Shown: one piece after another, positions 16,396 through 24,867 of the stretch
How the letters are laid out: each line of letters starts with the position of its first letter
Position numbering within the stretch: position 1 is the stretch's first letter
NCBI RefSeq assembly: GCF_000737195.2
Contig: NZ_JALM01000014.1
Coordinates: 1 to 32,650, forward strand
Length of the DNA stretch: 32,650 nt
Direction of reading: 5' to 3'
Source of the DNA: Sciscionella sediminilitoris
GTDB lineage: Bacteria > Actinomycetota > Actinomycetes > Mycobacteriales > Pseudonocardiaceae
Notes under the pieces: generated by a model
Databases searched by the model: none
What the model was told of the DNA's origin: nothing
What the model saw: only the letters and a program-made list of their open reading frames with translations
Translations under genes and position numbers: made by a program

Positions 16396-16638
16396 ATGGT
16401 GCGGTTGAGTCTGATCTCCGACGATGTGAACGCGAGCGAGGCGGTCGCGTACGCGCTGCACCGCGTGTTCGGCTGGTCGGAGGGGATCGCCGCGAGCTAC
16501 GCCCGGCGCGCCCACGCCGACGGATCGGTCGAGCTGGGCAGCTACCCGGAGCGGGGTGAGGCCGAGGAGCTCGCGGCCCGGCTGCTGGTGTTCGGCATGC
16601 TCGCGCGGATCACCCCCGAGGAGGCAAGCGGTGCATGA
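16396..16638 (+). CDS. Second, divergent ClpS-like adaptor protein
   Basis: The 80-residue protein aligns to the ClpS core without a gap from residue 4 onward. SDDVNAS (8-14) matches NDPVNLM of ClpS, ALHRVFGW matches VFQKLFGY, and the RRAH H40 matches H61 of ClpS at the same spacing. Kept: an Asp (D9), N12 and H40. Changed: pocket N to S8, P to D10, gatekeeper M to S14. The N-terminal extension of ClpS is absent. ATG 16396 (or GTG 16399) starts the fold. The next gene resembles DUF2017, so the clpS-DUF2017 pair appears twice within 2.5 kb. It is probably an adaptor with altered substrate choice; that is inference from distant similarity. Confidence 0.65.
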   Translation: MVRLSLISDDVNASEAVAYALHRVFGWSEGIAASYARRAHADGSVELGSYPERGEAEELAARLLVFGMLARITPEEASGA

Positions 16639-17086
16639 CTACGTGGAAGCGGTGCCCGGAGAGGTTCCGGAACTGCGGTTCTCCGAACCCACCGCGGTCT
16701 CGGTGCGGGTGATCTTCACCGAACTCGGTGCCAAGCTCTCGGACCGCCGGGACGGCCGCAAACAGCGCCAGTTCCTCGCCCGGTTCGCCCCCGATGTGTA
16801 CCCGGACGGGAACGAGGAGTTCCACCGGCGCTGGGACGAGCCGCTGCGCGCGGAGATCCTGGGTGCCCTCGAACGGGTGCTGCGTGCCTGGGACGGTTCC
16901 GCGGTGGTGCGGTTCACCGACCAGCGGATGGTCGACGACTGGTTCATCGCCCTTGCCCACGCGCGCTGGCTCTACGTGCGCCGGGACGGGGATCTGCTCG
17001 GCAGGGTGGCGGCGAGCCAGGTGAACGTGGCCTGGGTGCAGTTCGTGCAGACGCAGCTGGTGACAGCGGTGGGCTTGGCCATCTAA
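16631..17086 (+). CDS. Second, divergent DUF2017-like protein
   Basis: The 151-residue protein starts at GTG 16631 with a strong GAGGAGG 6 nt upstream, overlapping the ClpS-like gene by 8 nt. It shares the layout of the DUF2017 protein at 14048. FLARFAPDVYPD resembles [13 protein letters not shown], and LRAEILGALERVL resembles the helix after it. DDWFIALAHARWLYV resembles [14 protein letters not shown], and NVAWVQFVQTQLVTAV matches the C-terminal [14 protein letters not shown] helix. The N-terminal helix region is shorter. Function is unknown. Adjacency and coupling suggest that it works with the ClpS-like protein. Its stop codon TAA forms the first half of a -10 box for the next gene. Confidence 0.6.
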   Translation: MHDYVEAVPGEVPELRFSEPTAVSVRVIFTELGAKLSDRRDGRKQRQFLARFAPDVYPDGNEEFHRRWDEPLRAEILGALERVLRAWDGSAVVRFTDQRMVDDWFIALAHARWLYVRRDGDLLGRVAASQVNVAWVQFVQTQLVTAVGLAI

Positions 17087-17089
17087 ACT
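17060..17089 (+). promoter_or_regulatory. Promoter of the MarR-GNAT gene inside the DUF2017-like gene end
   Basis: -35 GTGACA at 17060-17065 (five of six consensus bases) and -10 TAAACT at 17084-17089 have an 18-nt spacer. The TAA is the stop codon of the upstream gene. Transcription would begin near 17096, inside the palindrome at 17086-17110. Confidence 0.5.
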
Positions 17090-17110
17090 CATTGACGAAG
17101 TCAATGAGTT
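17086..17110. promoter_or_regulatory. Perfect 11-bp inverted repeat, probable MarR operator
   Basis: AACTCATTGAC, a GAA spacer, and the exact reverse complement GTCAATGAGTT span 25 bp. The core TTGAC-nnn-GTCAA is the common MarR operator form. It covers the -10 end and the predicted transcription start of the MarR-GNAT gene, ideal for autorepression. Confidence 0.65.
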
Positions 17111-17124
17111 CTTTGAGGTGGGCA

Positions 17125-18099
17125 ATGACATCGACAACGAAGTCGCGGCAGTCACCGGACTCGCATGCCATCGGCGAGGTCCGCGCGTTCAACCGCTTCT
17201 ACACCAACCACATCGGCCTGCTCGACTACCGCGCCATGGGGCTCGGCTACTCGCTGGCCGAATCCCGGGTGCTCTACGAGATCGCCGAGCACCCGGGCAT
17301 CGACACCACCGAACTGCGCACCCGGCTCGGCCTCGACCCCGGGTACCTGAGCCGGATCCTGCGCGGGTTCGCCGCCGATGGGCTCGCGGTCAAGGAACCC
17401 GCCGCGGACGCGCGCAAACACCTGGTCACGCTCACCGAGAAGGGCAGGTCCGCGCAGGCCGAACAGGATCGGGCCTCCTCGGCGCACATCGGGGAGCACC
17501 TTGCGGACCTGACCGGGCCCGAGCGCGATCGGCTGCTCGACGCGCTGCGCACGGTGCGCGAGGTGCTCGGTGAGCGGCCGCGGTCGCGCACCGTGGTGTT
17601 GCGCGCGCCCCGCCCGGGTGAGCTGGGCCAGGTGATCGCCCGCAACGGGGCTCGCTATGCCGAGGAGTACGGCTGGGATGCGCGCTACGAAACCCTGGTG
17701 GCCGGGATCATCGCCGATTTCGCCGCCCGCGGGGACACCGAGCGCGAGGCCGCGTGGATCGCCGAGCTGGACGGGGAGGCCGTCGGCGCGGTGTTCTGCA
17801 TGCGCGCGGACGCCGAGACCGCGCGGCTGCGCTGCCTGCTCGTGGAACCCCGGGCGCGCGGGCTCGGGGTGGGTTCCCGTCTGGTGCGCGAATGCGTGGA
17901 GTTCGCCCGCCGCACCGGATACCGTAAGGTCGTGTTGTGGACCACGCACGTGCTCACCGATGCGCGGCGGATCTACGAACGGGCCGGATTCCGGCTCGTC
18001 GAGGAGACCCCGCACCCCGGATTCGGCACCGGAGAGCTGCGCGGCCAGACCTTCGAGCTGGATATCTCATCCCCTGGAACGGGCGGCGCCAACCAGTAG
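17125..18099 (+). CDS. MarR-family regulator fused to a GNAT acetyltransferase
   Basis: The 324-residue protein has a MarR winged-helix domain (about 15-145: YSLAESRVLYEIAEHPGI, TTELRTRLGLDPGYLSRIL, then a KHLVTLTEKG wing). A GNAT domain follows (about 155-310; acetyl-CoA loop RARGLGVGSRLV, then the TDARRIYERAGFRLV helix typical of GNATs). Such fusions are known in actinobacteria, but substrates are mostly unknown. ATG 17125 has AGGTGG just upstream; a TTG at 17092 lies inside the operator and is unlikely. A perfect 25-bp palindrome over the promoter suggests autoregulation. The mec gene follows 10 nt after its TAG stop. In mycobacteria this gene is absent between the P1 peptidase and mec, so it belongs to the inserted block. 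Confidence 0.92.
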   Translation: MTSTTKSRQSPDSHAIGEVRAFNRFYTNHIGLLDYRAMGLGYSLAESRVLYEIAEHPGIDTTELRTRLGLDPGYLSRILRGFAADGLAVKEPAADARKHLVTLTEKGRSAQAEQDRASSAHIGEHLADLTGPERDRLLDALRTVREVLGERPRSRTVVLRAPRPGELGQVIARNGARYAEEYGWDARYETLVAGIIADFAARGDTEREAAWIAELDGEAVGAVFCMRADAETARLRCLLVEPRARGLGVGSRLVRECVEFARRTGYRKVVLWTTHVLTDARRIYERAGFRLVEETPHPGFGTGELRGQTFELDISSPGTGGANQ

Positions 18100-18102
18100 G
18101 AT
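18097..18102 (+). promoter_or_regulatory. Leaderless -10 box of mec fused to the MarR-GNAT stop codon
   Basis: TAGGAT is followed by 7 nt and GTG 18110. Its TAG is the stop codon of the upstream gene. Confidence 0.5.
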
Positions 18103-18109
18103 CGGATGC

Positions 18110-18517
18110 GTGTTGAGCATCGGTCGAGATCTCGTTGACGCGATCGTCGCGCACGCCCGCCGGGATCACCCGGACGAGGCGTGCGGGGTCATCGCGGGCC
18201 CGGAAGGATCGGATCGGCCTGTCCGCATGATCGAGATGATCAACGCGGAGCGGTCACCCACCTTCTACCGGTTCGATTCGAGCGAGCAGCTCAAGGTGTG
18301 GCGGGAGATGGACGCCGCCGATGAGGAACCGGTGGTGATCTACCACTCGCACACCGCGACCGAGGCATACCCGAGCCGGACCGACATCTCGTACGCCTCC
18401 GAACCGAACGCGCACTATGTGCTGGTGTCCACCAGGGAACCGGACAGCTACGAGTTCCGTTCCTACCGCATCCTCGACGGTGTGGTCACCGAAGAAGACG
18501 TGTCGATCACGGAATAA
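18110..18517 (+). CDS. mec: JAMM/MPN metalloprotease Mec, cysteine released from CysO
   Basis: In mycobacteria Mec cuts the CysO-cysteine adduct, freeing cysteine and recycling CysO. The 135-residue protein carries the JAMM zinc site: E23 in DEACGV, H79-S-H81, and D92 ten residues after H81 in HSHTATEAYPSRTD. GTG 18110 is used because the TAGGAT box is 7 nt upstream and the protein begins directly with the first strand; the nearby ATG 18106 is out of frame. cysO follows after 56 nt and cysM after that, the Rv1334-Rv1336 order. Expression is likely leaderless. Confidence 0.93.
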   Translation: MLSIGRDLVDAIVAHARRDHPDEACGVIAGPEGSDRPVRMIEMINAERSPTFYRFDSSEQLKVWREMDAADEEPVVIYHSHTATEAYPSRTDISYASEPNAHYVLVSTREPDSYEFRSYRILDGVVTEEDVSITE

Positions 18518-18573
18518 CAAGCAGCTCGCGTAGCGCTGGCAATAACCGAACCCGAACTCCGAGGAGAAACACC

Positions 18574-19798
<1,225 letters not shown>

Positions 19799-19827
19799 TC
19801 CCCCCGGGGAATCCGTCGGCTCGGTTT

Positions 19828-19844
19828 CCGCGGTGACACCGCGG
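19828..19844 (+). terminator. Hairpin downstream of cysM
   Basis: CCGCGGT at 19828-19834 and ACCGCGG at 19838-19844 form a perfect 7-bp stem with a 3-nt GAC loop (in practice perhaps 6 bp with a 5-nt loop). No T-tract follows, common in actinobacteria. It lies 30 nt after the cysM stop and before the decayed Uma2 gene. Confidence 0.45.
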
Positions 19845-19849
19845 CCGCT

Positions 19850-20281
19850 ACCGGCTCACCAGCGGGGCTGCCCGGCGACTGGCCAATCAACTCGAAGCGG
19901 CGTTGCCCGCCGAGACATCGGCAGTGAAGGTCGAGTGCGAACTGCTGCTCACCGAGGTACCGCCGGCGGTGCGTGCACCGGATGTGTTGGTGGTGACCGC
20001 GGCCGCGTTCGCGCGTAGTCCTCCCCGGTTCGCGCCGGACGATGTGCACCTGGTCGTCGAGGTGCTTTCCCCGGGATCCCGGCCTACCGATCGTGTCACC
20101 GAACTCGCCGAGTACGCCGAAGCTCGACCGGGACAAGCCGACGCCGGGCACCGTGCCCGTGCTGACCGCGCACGTGCGCACGGCGACCGGATACCAGCCG
20201 ATCGGGGACCACACCGGCGCGACCGGCTTTCTGGTCGGGGGAGCGCCGGTCACGCTCGATCCGCGCGCGCTCGTATCGTGA
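19850..20281 (+). pseudogene. Decayed Uma2-family (DUF820) endonuclease gene
   Basis: No intact gene fills this 480-nt gap, but fragments of a Uma2 nuclease are readable in order. RRLANQLEAALP is followed by RAPDVLVVTAAAF, RFAPDDVHLVVEVLSPGSR and TDRVTELAEYAEA in frame 1 (to about 20123). The frame then switches to LDRDKPTPGTVPVLTAHV and GYQPIGDHTGATGF up to a TGA at 20279-20281. The piece normally reading GIPHYWRVE between EYAEA and LDRD is missing, so a small deletion changed the frame. The N-terminal part is also absent. Uma2 proteins are PD-(D/E)xK-like and frequently amplified in actinobacteria. Confidence 0.7.
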
Positions 20282-20285
20282 CGGC

Positions 20286-20828
20286 TCAGCCCGGTTCCTC
20301 ACCGACCCGGCCGTCGGCGTTCTCCCGGAGCAGGTCGATGTGCCCCAGGTGCCGCGCGGTTTCCTCGATCAGGTGCAGCAGGATCCACCGCAGCGAGAAA
20401 CCACGCGTGGCCGAGGGCACGTCCAGCGACGCGGCCGCCGAGACCACCGCCTCGCAGCGCCGGGCCTCGGCTGCGTAGTCGGCGAGCAATGCGGTCATGG
20501 TGACCTCGCCGGGAACGTGGAACTCCCCGTCGGGGTCCGCCTCGCTCCAGTCGAAGACCAGCCCCTCCTGCCCGGCGAAGACGTCCCGGATCCAGGAGCG
20601 CTCCACATTGGTCAGGTGACGCACCACGCCGGGCAGGGTCATCCCGCTCGGCGTGGACACCGAGCGCAGCACGTCCTCGGGGGTGTCGCGAAGCTTCCAG
20701 GCCACCAGTTCGCGCTGGCGGCGAAGGAAACCGAGCAGCGCGGTGCGCTCGTCGCCCCGGTGGGACGGTTCGGTGATGCCGTGCCGGATGCCGTTCTCGG
20801 TGCCCTCGCCGCCGTTGTCGTCCATCAT
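20286..20828 (-). CDS. DinB/DUF664-type helical-bundle protein
   Basis: The 180-residue protein is of the DinB-like fold. DERTALLGFLRRQRELVAWKL, TPSGMTLPGVVRHLTNVERSWI and LRWILLHLIEETARHLGHID match the three-histidine metal-site pattern: H71, a middle position, then H152/H160 and H163. Relatives include mycothiol- and bacillithiol-dependent transferases and many proteins of unknown role. The ATG overlaps the stop of the amidohydrolase gene upstream (ATGA), so the two are coupled. GGAG lies just before it. A thiol-dependent detoxification role is possible but unproven. Confidence 0.85.
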   Translation of the reverse strand: MMDDNGGEGTENGIRHGITEPSHRGDERTALLGFLRRQRELVAWKLRDTPEDVLRSVSTPSGMTLPGVVRHLTNVERSWIRDVFAGQEGLVFDWSEADPDGEFHVPGEVTMTALLADYAAEARRCEAVVSAAASLDVPSATRGFSLRWILLHLIEETARHLGHIDLLRENADGRVGEEPG

Positions 20829-22450
20829 TCTCCGTCCGCGGCCCAGACGCGTTCGCCGCCGACCCAGGTCTGGCGGACCGGGATCTCGGTGAGCTCGTCC
20901 GGATCCACCTGCGCCGGATCCGCGCCGAGCACCACGAAATCGGCGAGCTGGCCCTTCGCGAGCTTGCCCTTGGTGTGTTCCTCGGCCGAGCTGTACGCCG
21001 CGCCCGTGGTGAACAGGGCGAGTGCCTCGGTGGCCGAAATCCGTTGCGAGGGACCGAATTCGGCACCGGTGCGGTCCTTGCGGGCCACGCAGCTGCGCAT
21101 CGCGAACAGCGGTTCGTAGGGGCCGCACGGGTAGTCGGAGGAACCGGCGACGGCCACTCCGGCATCGAGTAGCGCGCGGTGGGCGAACATCCGCTCGCGG
21201 CGCTCGGGTTCGTAGTAGGCACGCAGCTTGTCCCCGTGCGCGAGCGCGTACTCGGCGAACGGCACCGCGACCGCGCCGAGATCGGCCATCCGCTTGATCA
21301 CCTCGGCGTTGAGCACGCTGGTGTGTTCCAGCCGGTGGCGCACATCCGCGCGCGGGTTCGCCTGCTGCGCGGCCTCGATCGCGTCCAGCACATAGCGCAC
21401 CGCGCGGTCCCCGTTGGCGTGCACCGCCACCCGCCAGCCCGCATCGTGCACGGTGCGCACGACCTCGTTCATCTCCTCGGGCTCCATGCGCGCGATCCCG
21501 TTGCCCGTCGCGCCGATGACCGGTTCCTCGACGAGGCACATGCCGCCGTTGACCGCACCGTCCGCGAAGGTCTTGATCCCGCCGAGACGCAGCCGGGTCA
21601 CCGCGTCCGGGATGGGGCGGTCGAGCGCGCGGAAATAGTCGAAGTGGTCGTAGGAGGCCAGCGCGTTGACCCGCAGCGTGAGCCGTCCGCTGCGTTCCAC
21701 GGCGTCGAGCAGTTCCCAGCTCTTGGGTGCGACCAGGGCGTCCCCGACCGAGGTGATCCCGGCCGCGTGCAGGCGCATCGCGAAATCGCAGAACGCCTGC
21801 TGCAGATCGGCCGGTTCGGGCTGGGGCACGATCGTCTCGCGCTTGGTGAACGCGGGGAAGGCGAGGTCGTAGAGCACCTGGTCGTGCATGACCCCGTTCA
21901 GTTCGCCATCGGCACCGACGCCGAGTTCCCCGCCGGGCGGGGCGTCCTCGGGCCGCTGCAGCCCGGCGAGCCGGAGCCCCGCGGTGTTCACCGTGCCCGC
22001 GTGCAGGGTCACGCTCACCACGAGTGCCGGGTGCTCCGGGCAGGCGCGGTCCAGCTCGGCGCGGGTCAGTTCGGCGCCGCCATTGCTGCGGTAGTGGTCG
22101 TATCCGGACCCGATCACCCACTGGCCTTTCGGGGTGCGCGCGGCCCGTTCGGCGAGCGCGGCGATCAGGTCCTCGGTGTTCCGGATGCGCTCGGGGGAGA
22201 GGTCGACCTGCAGGGTCTGCTCGGCGCAGATGGTCGGGTGCTGGTGCGCGTCGTTGAACCCGGGAACCACCGTGGCCGCGCCGAAATCGTGCACCCGTGC
22301 CCCGGGAAAGGACTCCCGCAACTCGGCGAGGTCCCCGGTGGCGAGGATCCGCTCGCCGGAGTACGCGAAGGCCTGCGCGGGCTCGCCGGTCATGGTGTGG
22401 ATGTGGGCAGCGGTGACGATCTGCGGTTCGCCGCTGAGCCGTTCGGTCAC
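20825..22450 (-). CDS. Amidohydrolase family protein (YtcJ/Amidohydro_3 type)
   Basis: The 541-residue metal-dependent hydrolase has the opening [12 protein letters not shown], the first metal motif GFNDAHQHP, a middle lysine region [33 protein letters not shown], and the late [12 protein letters not shown] acidic motif. The C-terminal [14 protein letters not shown] is the usual end of the composite beta domain. Substrates of this subgroup are N-acyl amino compounds or are unknown. GTG 22450 is selected because GGGAGAG lies about 8 nt upstream; the open frame extends further but crosses an inverted repeat. The DinB-like gene is translationally coupled downstream. Confidence 0.93.
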   Translation of the reverse strand: MTERLSGEPQIVTAAHIHTMTGEPAQAFAYSGERILATGDLAELRESFPGARVHDFGAATVVPGFNDAHQHPTICAEQTLQVDLSPERIRNTEDLIAALAERAARTPKGQWVIGSGYDHYRSNGGAELTRAELDRACPEHPALVVSVTLHAGTVNTAGLRLAGLQRPEDAPPGGELGVGADGELNGVMHDQVLYDLAFPAFTKRETIVPQPEPADLQQAFCDFAMRLHAAGITSVGDALVAPKSWELLDAVERSGRLTLRVNALASYDHFDYFRALDRPIPDAVTRLRLGGIKTFADGAVNGGMCLVEEPVIGATGNGIARMEPEEMNEVVRTVHDAGWRVAVHANGDRAVRYVLDAIEAAQQANPRADVRHRLEHTSVLNAEVIKRMADLGAVAVPFAEYALAHGDKLRAYYEPERRERMFAHRALLDAGVAVAGSSDYPCGPYEPLFAMRSCVARKDRTGAEFGPSQRISATEALALFTTGAAYSSAEEHTKGKLAKGQLADFVVLGADPAQVDPDELTEIPVRQTWVGGERVWAADGE

Positions 22451-22496
22451 GGAAACTCTCCCTCGGGTTGTCGCGATTGAGGGCATCCTCGCACGC

Positions 22497-22520
22497 GAAC
22501 CCTGGGGAATCCCAGGGTTC
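22497..22520. promoter_or_regulatory. Perfect 10-bp inverted repeat between divergent genes
   Basis: GAACCCTGGG at 22497-22506 and its exact reverse complement CCCAGGGTTC at 22511-22520 are separated by GAAT. It lies 47 nt upstream of the amidohydrolase start and 42 nt upstream of the rhomboid start. Since both flanking genes point away, an operator is more likely than a terminator. No regulator is encoded next to it. Confidence 0.5.
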
Positions 22521-22549
22521 TCCCCGAGCCAATGGACCATTCACGCGGC

Positions 22550-22555
22550 TACCGT
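22550..22555 (+). promoter_or_regulatory. Leaderless -10 box of the rhomboid gene
   Basis: TACCGT, then GGAGAC, then ATG 22562. The GGAG could also act as a very close Shine-Dalgarno sequence, but the spacing fits the leaderless pattern better. Confidence 0.5.
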
Positions 22556-22561
22556 GGAGAC

Positions 22562-23224
22562 ATGACCACGCAGCCCGCTCCGGTACCGGCCACGAGCACC
22601 TCGCTGACCAAACGCGTCCTGCCCGCTTCCCCGGTGCGCGCGGGTCTGGTGATCGCCTCGTTCACCGCGGCGCTCTACCTGATCTCGCTGGTGAACTGGC
22701 TCGGCTTCCACTGGGATCTGCGTCAATACGGGATCGTGCCGCGCTCGCTCTCCGGGCTGCCCGGCATCGTCTGGGCGCCGCTGCTGCACGGCGGCTGGGC
22801 GCACCTGCTCGGCAACACGATCCCGGTGCTGATCTTCGGGTTCCTCGCCATGGCCGTCGGGATCGGGCCGTGGATCGCCTCCACCGTGCTGATCTGGCTG
22901 GTCTCCGGGATCGGGGTGTGGCTGACCGGCAGCGGGGTGACCATCGGCGCTTCCGGGATCGCCTTCGGCTGGCTGGCCTTCCTGCTCGTCCGCGGGCTGT
23001 TCAACCGCAGCTTCGGGCAGATCATCGTGGCGATCGTGCTGCTGTTCTTCTGGGGCTCCACCCTGCTCGGGCTCATCCCCGGGCTGCACCCGAACATCTC
23101 CTGGCAGGCGCACCTGTTCGGCGCACTCGGCGGGGTGTTGGCCGCCTGGCTCGCGGCCAAGGCGGCGAAGGCGGGCAAGCGCAAGAGCGAGGAAAGCGCG
23201 CCGACTACCATCGTCAATCCGTGA
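22562..23224 (+). CDS. Rhomboid-family intramembrane serine protease
   Basis: The 220-residue membrane protein has about six helices. The catalytic serine lies in GASGIAFGW, within the TIGASG motif. The catalytic histidine is in [11 protein letters not shown] in the last helix, and [10 protein letters not shown] is the conserved oxyanion-side HxxxN motif. It corresponds to Rv1337 in the cysM-rhomboid-murI order. Substrates in actinobacteria are poorly known. The stop overlaps the murI GTG by 4 nt. A basic C-terminal tail ([12 protein letters not shown]) should be cytoplasmic. Confidence 0.94.
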   Translation: MTTQPAPVPATSTSLTKRVLPASPVRAGLVIASFTAALYLISLVNWLGFHWDLRQYGIVPRSLSGLPGIVWAPLLHGGWAHLLGNTIPVLIFGFLAMAVGIGPWIASTVLIWLVSGIGVWLTGSGVTIGASGIAFGWLAFLLVRGLFNRSFGQIIVAIVLLFFWGSTLLGLIPGLHPNISWQAHLFGALGGVLAAWLAAKAAKAGKRKSEESAPTTIVNP

Positions 23225-24018
23225 GCACGAGTTCCTCGCCCATCGGCGTCTTCGATTCCGGCGTCGGTGGGCTCACGGTCGCCAGGGCGATCATGGACCA
23301 GCTGCCCGGTGAATCGATCCGCTACGTCGGGGACACCGCGGTGGCCCCGTACGGCCCGCTGCCGATCGCCACGGTGCGGGCCCGTGCCATCGAGCTGCTG
23401 GACGGGCTCGTGGCCGACGGGGTGAAGATGCTGGTCATCGCCTGCAATACGGCCTCGGCTGCCTGTCTGCGGGATGCGCGGGAACGCTACGACATCCCGG
23501 TCATCGAGGTGGTGCTCCCCGCGGTGCGCCGCGCGGTGAACACCACGCGCAGCGGGCGGGTCGGGGTGATCGGCACCGAGGGAACCGTGCGCTCCCGCGC
23601 CTACGAGGACGCCTTCGTCGCGGCCAGCGGGCTCACCGTGACCAGTGTCGCCTGCCCGCGGTTCGTCGACTTCGTGGAGCGCGGCATCACCTCAGGGCGG
23701 CAGGTGCTCGGCCTCGCCCAGGGATACCTGGAACCGCTGCAGCGCGCCGATGTGGACACCCTGGTGCTCGGTTGCACGCACTATCCGCTGCTCACCGGGG
23801 TACTGCAGATCGCGATGGGGGACTCGGTCACGCTCGTCTCCAGCGCCGAGGAGACCACCAAGGATGTGGTGCGCGTGCTCACCGAGACCGAGCTCGCCGC
23901 ACCGGAGGACCGGCCACCGGAACACGTCGTGCTCGCCACCGGTGACCAGGGCGCCTTCGACAAGCTGGCCGCCCGGTTCTTGGGCCATCATCTCGTCCCC
24001 AGCCTGGGACACAGCTAG
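23221..24018 (+). CDS. murI: Glutamate racemase MurI
   Basis: MurI makes D-glutamate for peptidoglycan. The 265-residue protein has [13 protein letters not shown] (D12), the first catalytic cysteine C75 in VIACNTAS and the second, C185, in LGCTHYPLL. The substrate loop is [15 protein letters not shown] 23221 overlaps the rhomboid stop as GTGA. The gene matches Rv1338, and the MBL-fold gene follows. Confidence 0.97.
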   Translation: MSTSSSPIGVFDSGVGGLTVARAIMDQLPGESIRYVGDTAVAPYGPLPIATVRARAIELLDGLVADGVKMLVIACNTASAACLRDARERYDIPVIEVVLPAVRRAVNTTRSGRVGVIGTEGTVRSRAYEDAFVAASGLTVTSVACPRFVDFVERGITSGRQVLGLAQGYLEPLQRADVDTLVLGCTHYPLLTGVLQIAMGDSVTLVSSAEETTKDVVRVLTETELAAPEDRPPEHVVLATGDQGAFDKLAARFLGHHLVPSLGHS

Positions 24019-24087
24019 CTGGATCACGGTGTGGTCCGTACCGCTCGCCCTTTTGATGCCCGTCCGCAGTATGTAACGCTGCACAAT

Positions 24088-24858
24088 GTGCAGCTGACGG
24101 TCTTGGGATGCTCGGGTAGTTTCGCCGGGCCAGGCGCGCCCGCCTCCGGGTACCTCGTCGAGGCCGAGGGATACCGGCTGGTCATGGATCTGGGCAACGG
24201 GACCCTCTCGGTGCTCTCCGCCCTGCTCGATCCGTTCGCGATCGACGCGCTGCTGCTCTCGCACCTGCATCCGGACCACTGCGCGGACTTCACCTCGCTG
24301 ATCGTGCACCGGCGGTTCCACCCCGAGCCGCCCTACGACCCACGGCAGCACAAGCTCGACGTGTACGCCCCCGCCGAGGCACCGAGCAGGCTGGCCGCCG
24401 CCCACGCCCCGTCCTCGGCCGAGCTCGCCGAGACCGATCTCGGTGACGTGTTCGCCTTCCACCCGCTGTCCGCGCAGACCCTGCACCTGGGTCCCTTCGA
24501 GGTCACCGTGTTCCCGGTGCTGCACGTGTGCGAGGCCTTCGGTTTCCGGATCCGGCACGGCGACACCGTGCTCGCCTACACCGGGGACACCGCCATGACT
24601 CCGGCGCTCGAGGACCTCGCCGCGGACGCCGACGCGCTGCTGTGCGAGGCCTCCTGGACCCACGGTCCGGACCGCCCGCCCGCACTGCACCTTTCCGGGC
24701 GCGAGGCCGGTGAGCTCGCCGCGCGGACCGGGGCCAAGCGGCTGCTGCTGACCCACATCCCGCCGTGGACCGATCCTGCCGCGGTGATCGCCGAGGCCAA
24801 GGAGTCGTACGGGGCCCGCCCAACGGTGGTCAGCAGCGGCTCGAGGTATGCCATATAG
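24088..24858 (+). CDS. Metallo-beta-lactamase-fold hydrolase (Rv1339-like)
   Basis: The protein is 256 residues from GTG 24088. The fold begins at QLTVLGCSGS, and the metal motif HLHPDH is at 59-64 (H59, H61, D63, H64). Further metal ligands lie in AYTGDTAM and the late LTHIPPW. CEASWTHGPDRPPALHLSG matches Rv1339 as remembered. Rv1339 has been reported as an atypical cyclic-AMP phosphodiesterase, and its fold is RNase Z-like. GTG 24031 would add 19 residues that look non-conserved. CAGTAT lies 15 nt before GTG 24088 and 6 nt before an in-frame CTG at 24079, so the exact start is uncertain. Its TAG is part of the -10 box of rph. Confidence 0.9.
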   Translation: MQLTVLGCSGSFAGPGAPASGYLVEAEGYRLVMDLGNGTLSVLSALLDPFAIDALLLSHLHPDHCADFTSLIVHRRFHPEPPYDPRQHKLDVYAPAEAPSRLAAAHAPSSAELAETDLGDVFAFHPLSAQTLHLGPFEVTVFPVLHVCEAFGFRIRHGDTVLAYTGDTAMTPALEDLAADADALLCEASWTHGPDRPPALHLSGREAGELAARTGAKRLLLTHIPPWTDPAAVIAEAKESYGARPTVVSSGSRYAI

Positions 24859-24861
24859 GGT
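24856..24861 (+). promoter_or_regulatory. Leaderless -10 box of rph fused to the MBL gene stop codon
   Basis: TAGGGT is followed by 6 nt and GTG 24868. TAG 24856-24858 is the stop of the MBL-fold gene. Confidence 0.5.
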
Positions 24862-24867
24862 GTTCGC

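Noticed and set aside
16635-16638. ATGA at the end of the ClpS-like gene as start of the DUF2017-like gene
   Set aside because: That ATG is out of frame with the DUF2017-like protein; GTG 16631 is in frame and has GAGGAGG 6 nt upstream.
17092-17094. TTG as start of the MarR-GNAT protein
   Set aside because: It lies inside the palindrome and before the AGGTGG ribosome site; ATG 17125 is better placed.
20286-22544. A 752-codon open frame on the minus strand spanning the DinB-like and amidohydrolase genes
   Set aside because: Only its last 180 codons (DinB-like) look like protein; the rest is an arginine-rich shadow of the amidohydrolase gene in another frame.
24031-24087. Upstream GTG 24031 as the start of the MBL-fold gene
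   Set aside because: The extra 19 residues do not look conserved with Rv1339-like proteins, and there is no Shine-Dalgarno or TAnnnT box before it. It remains possible.
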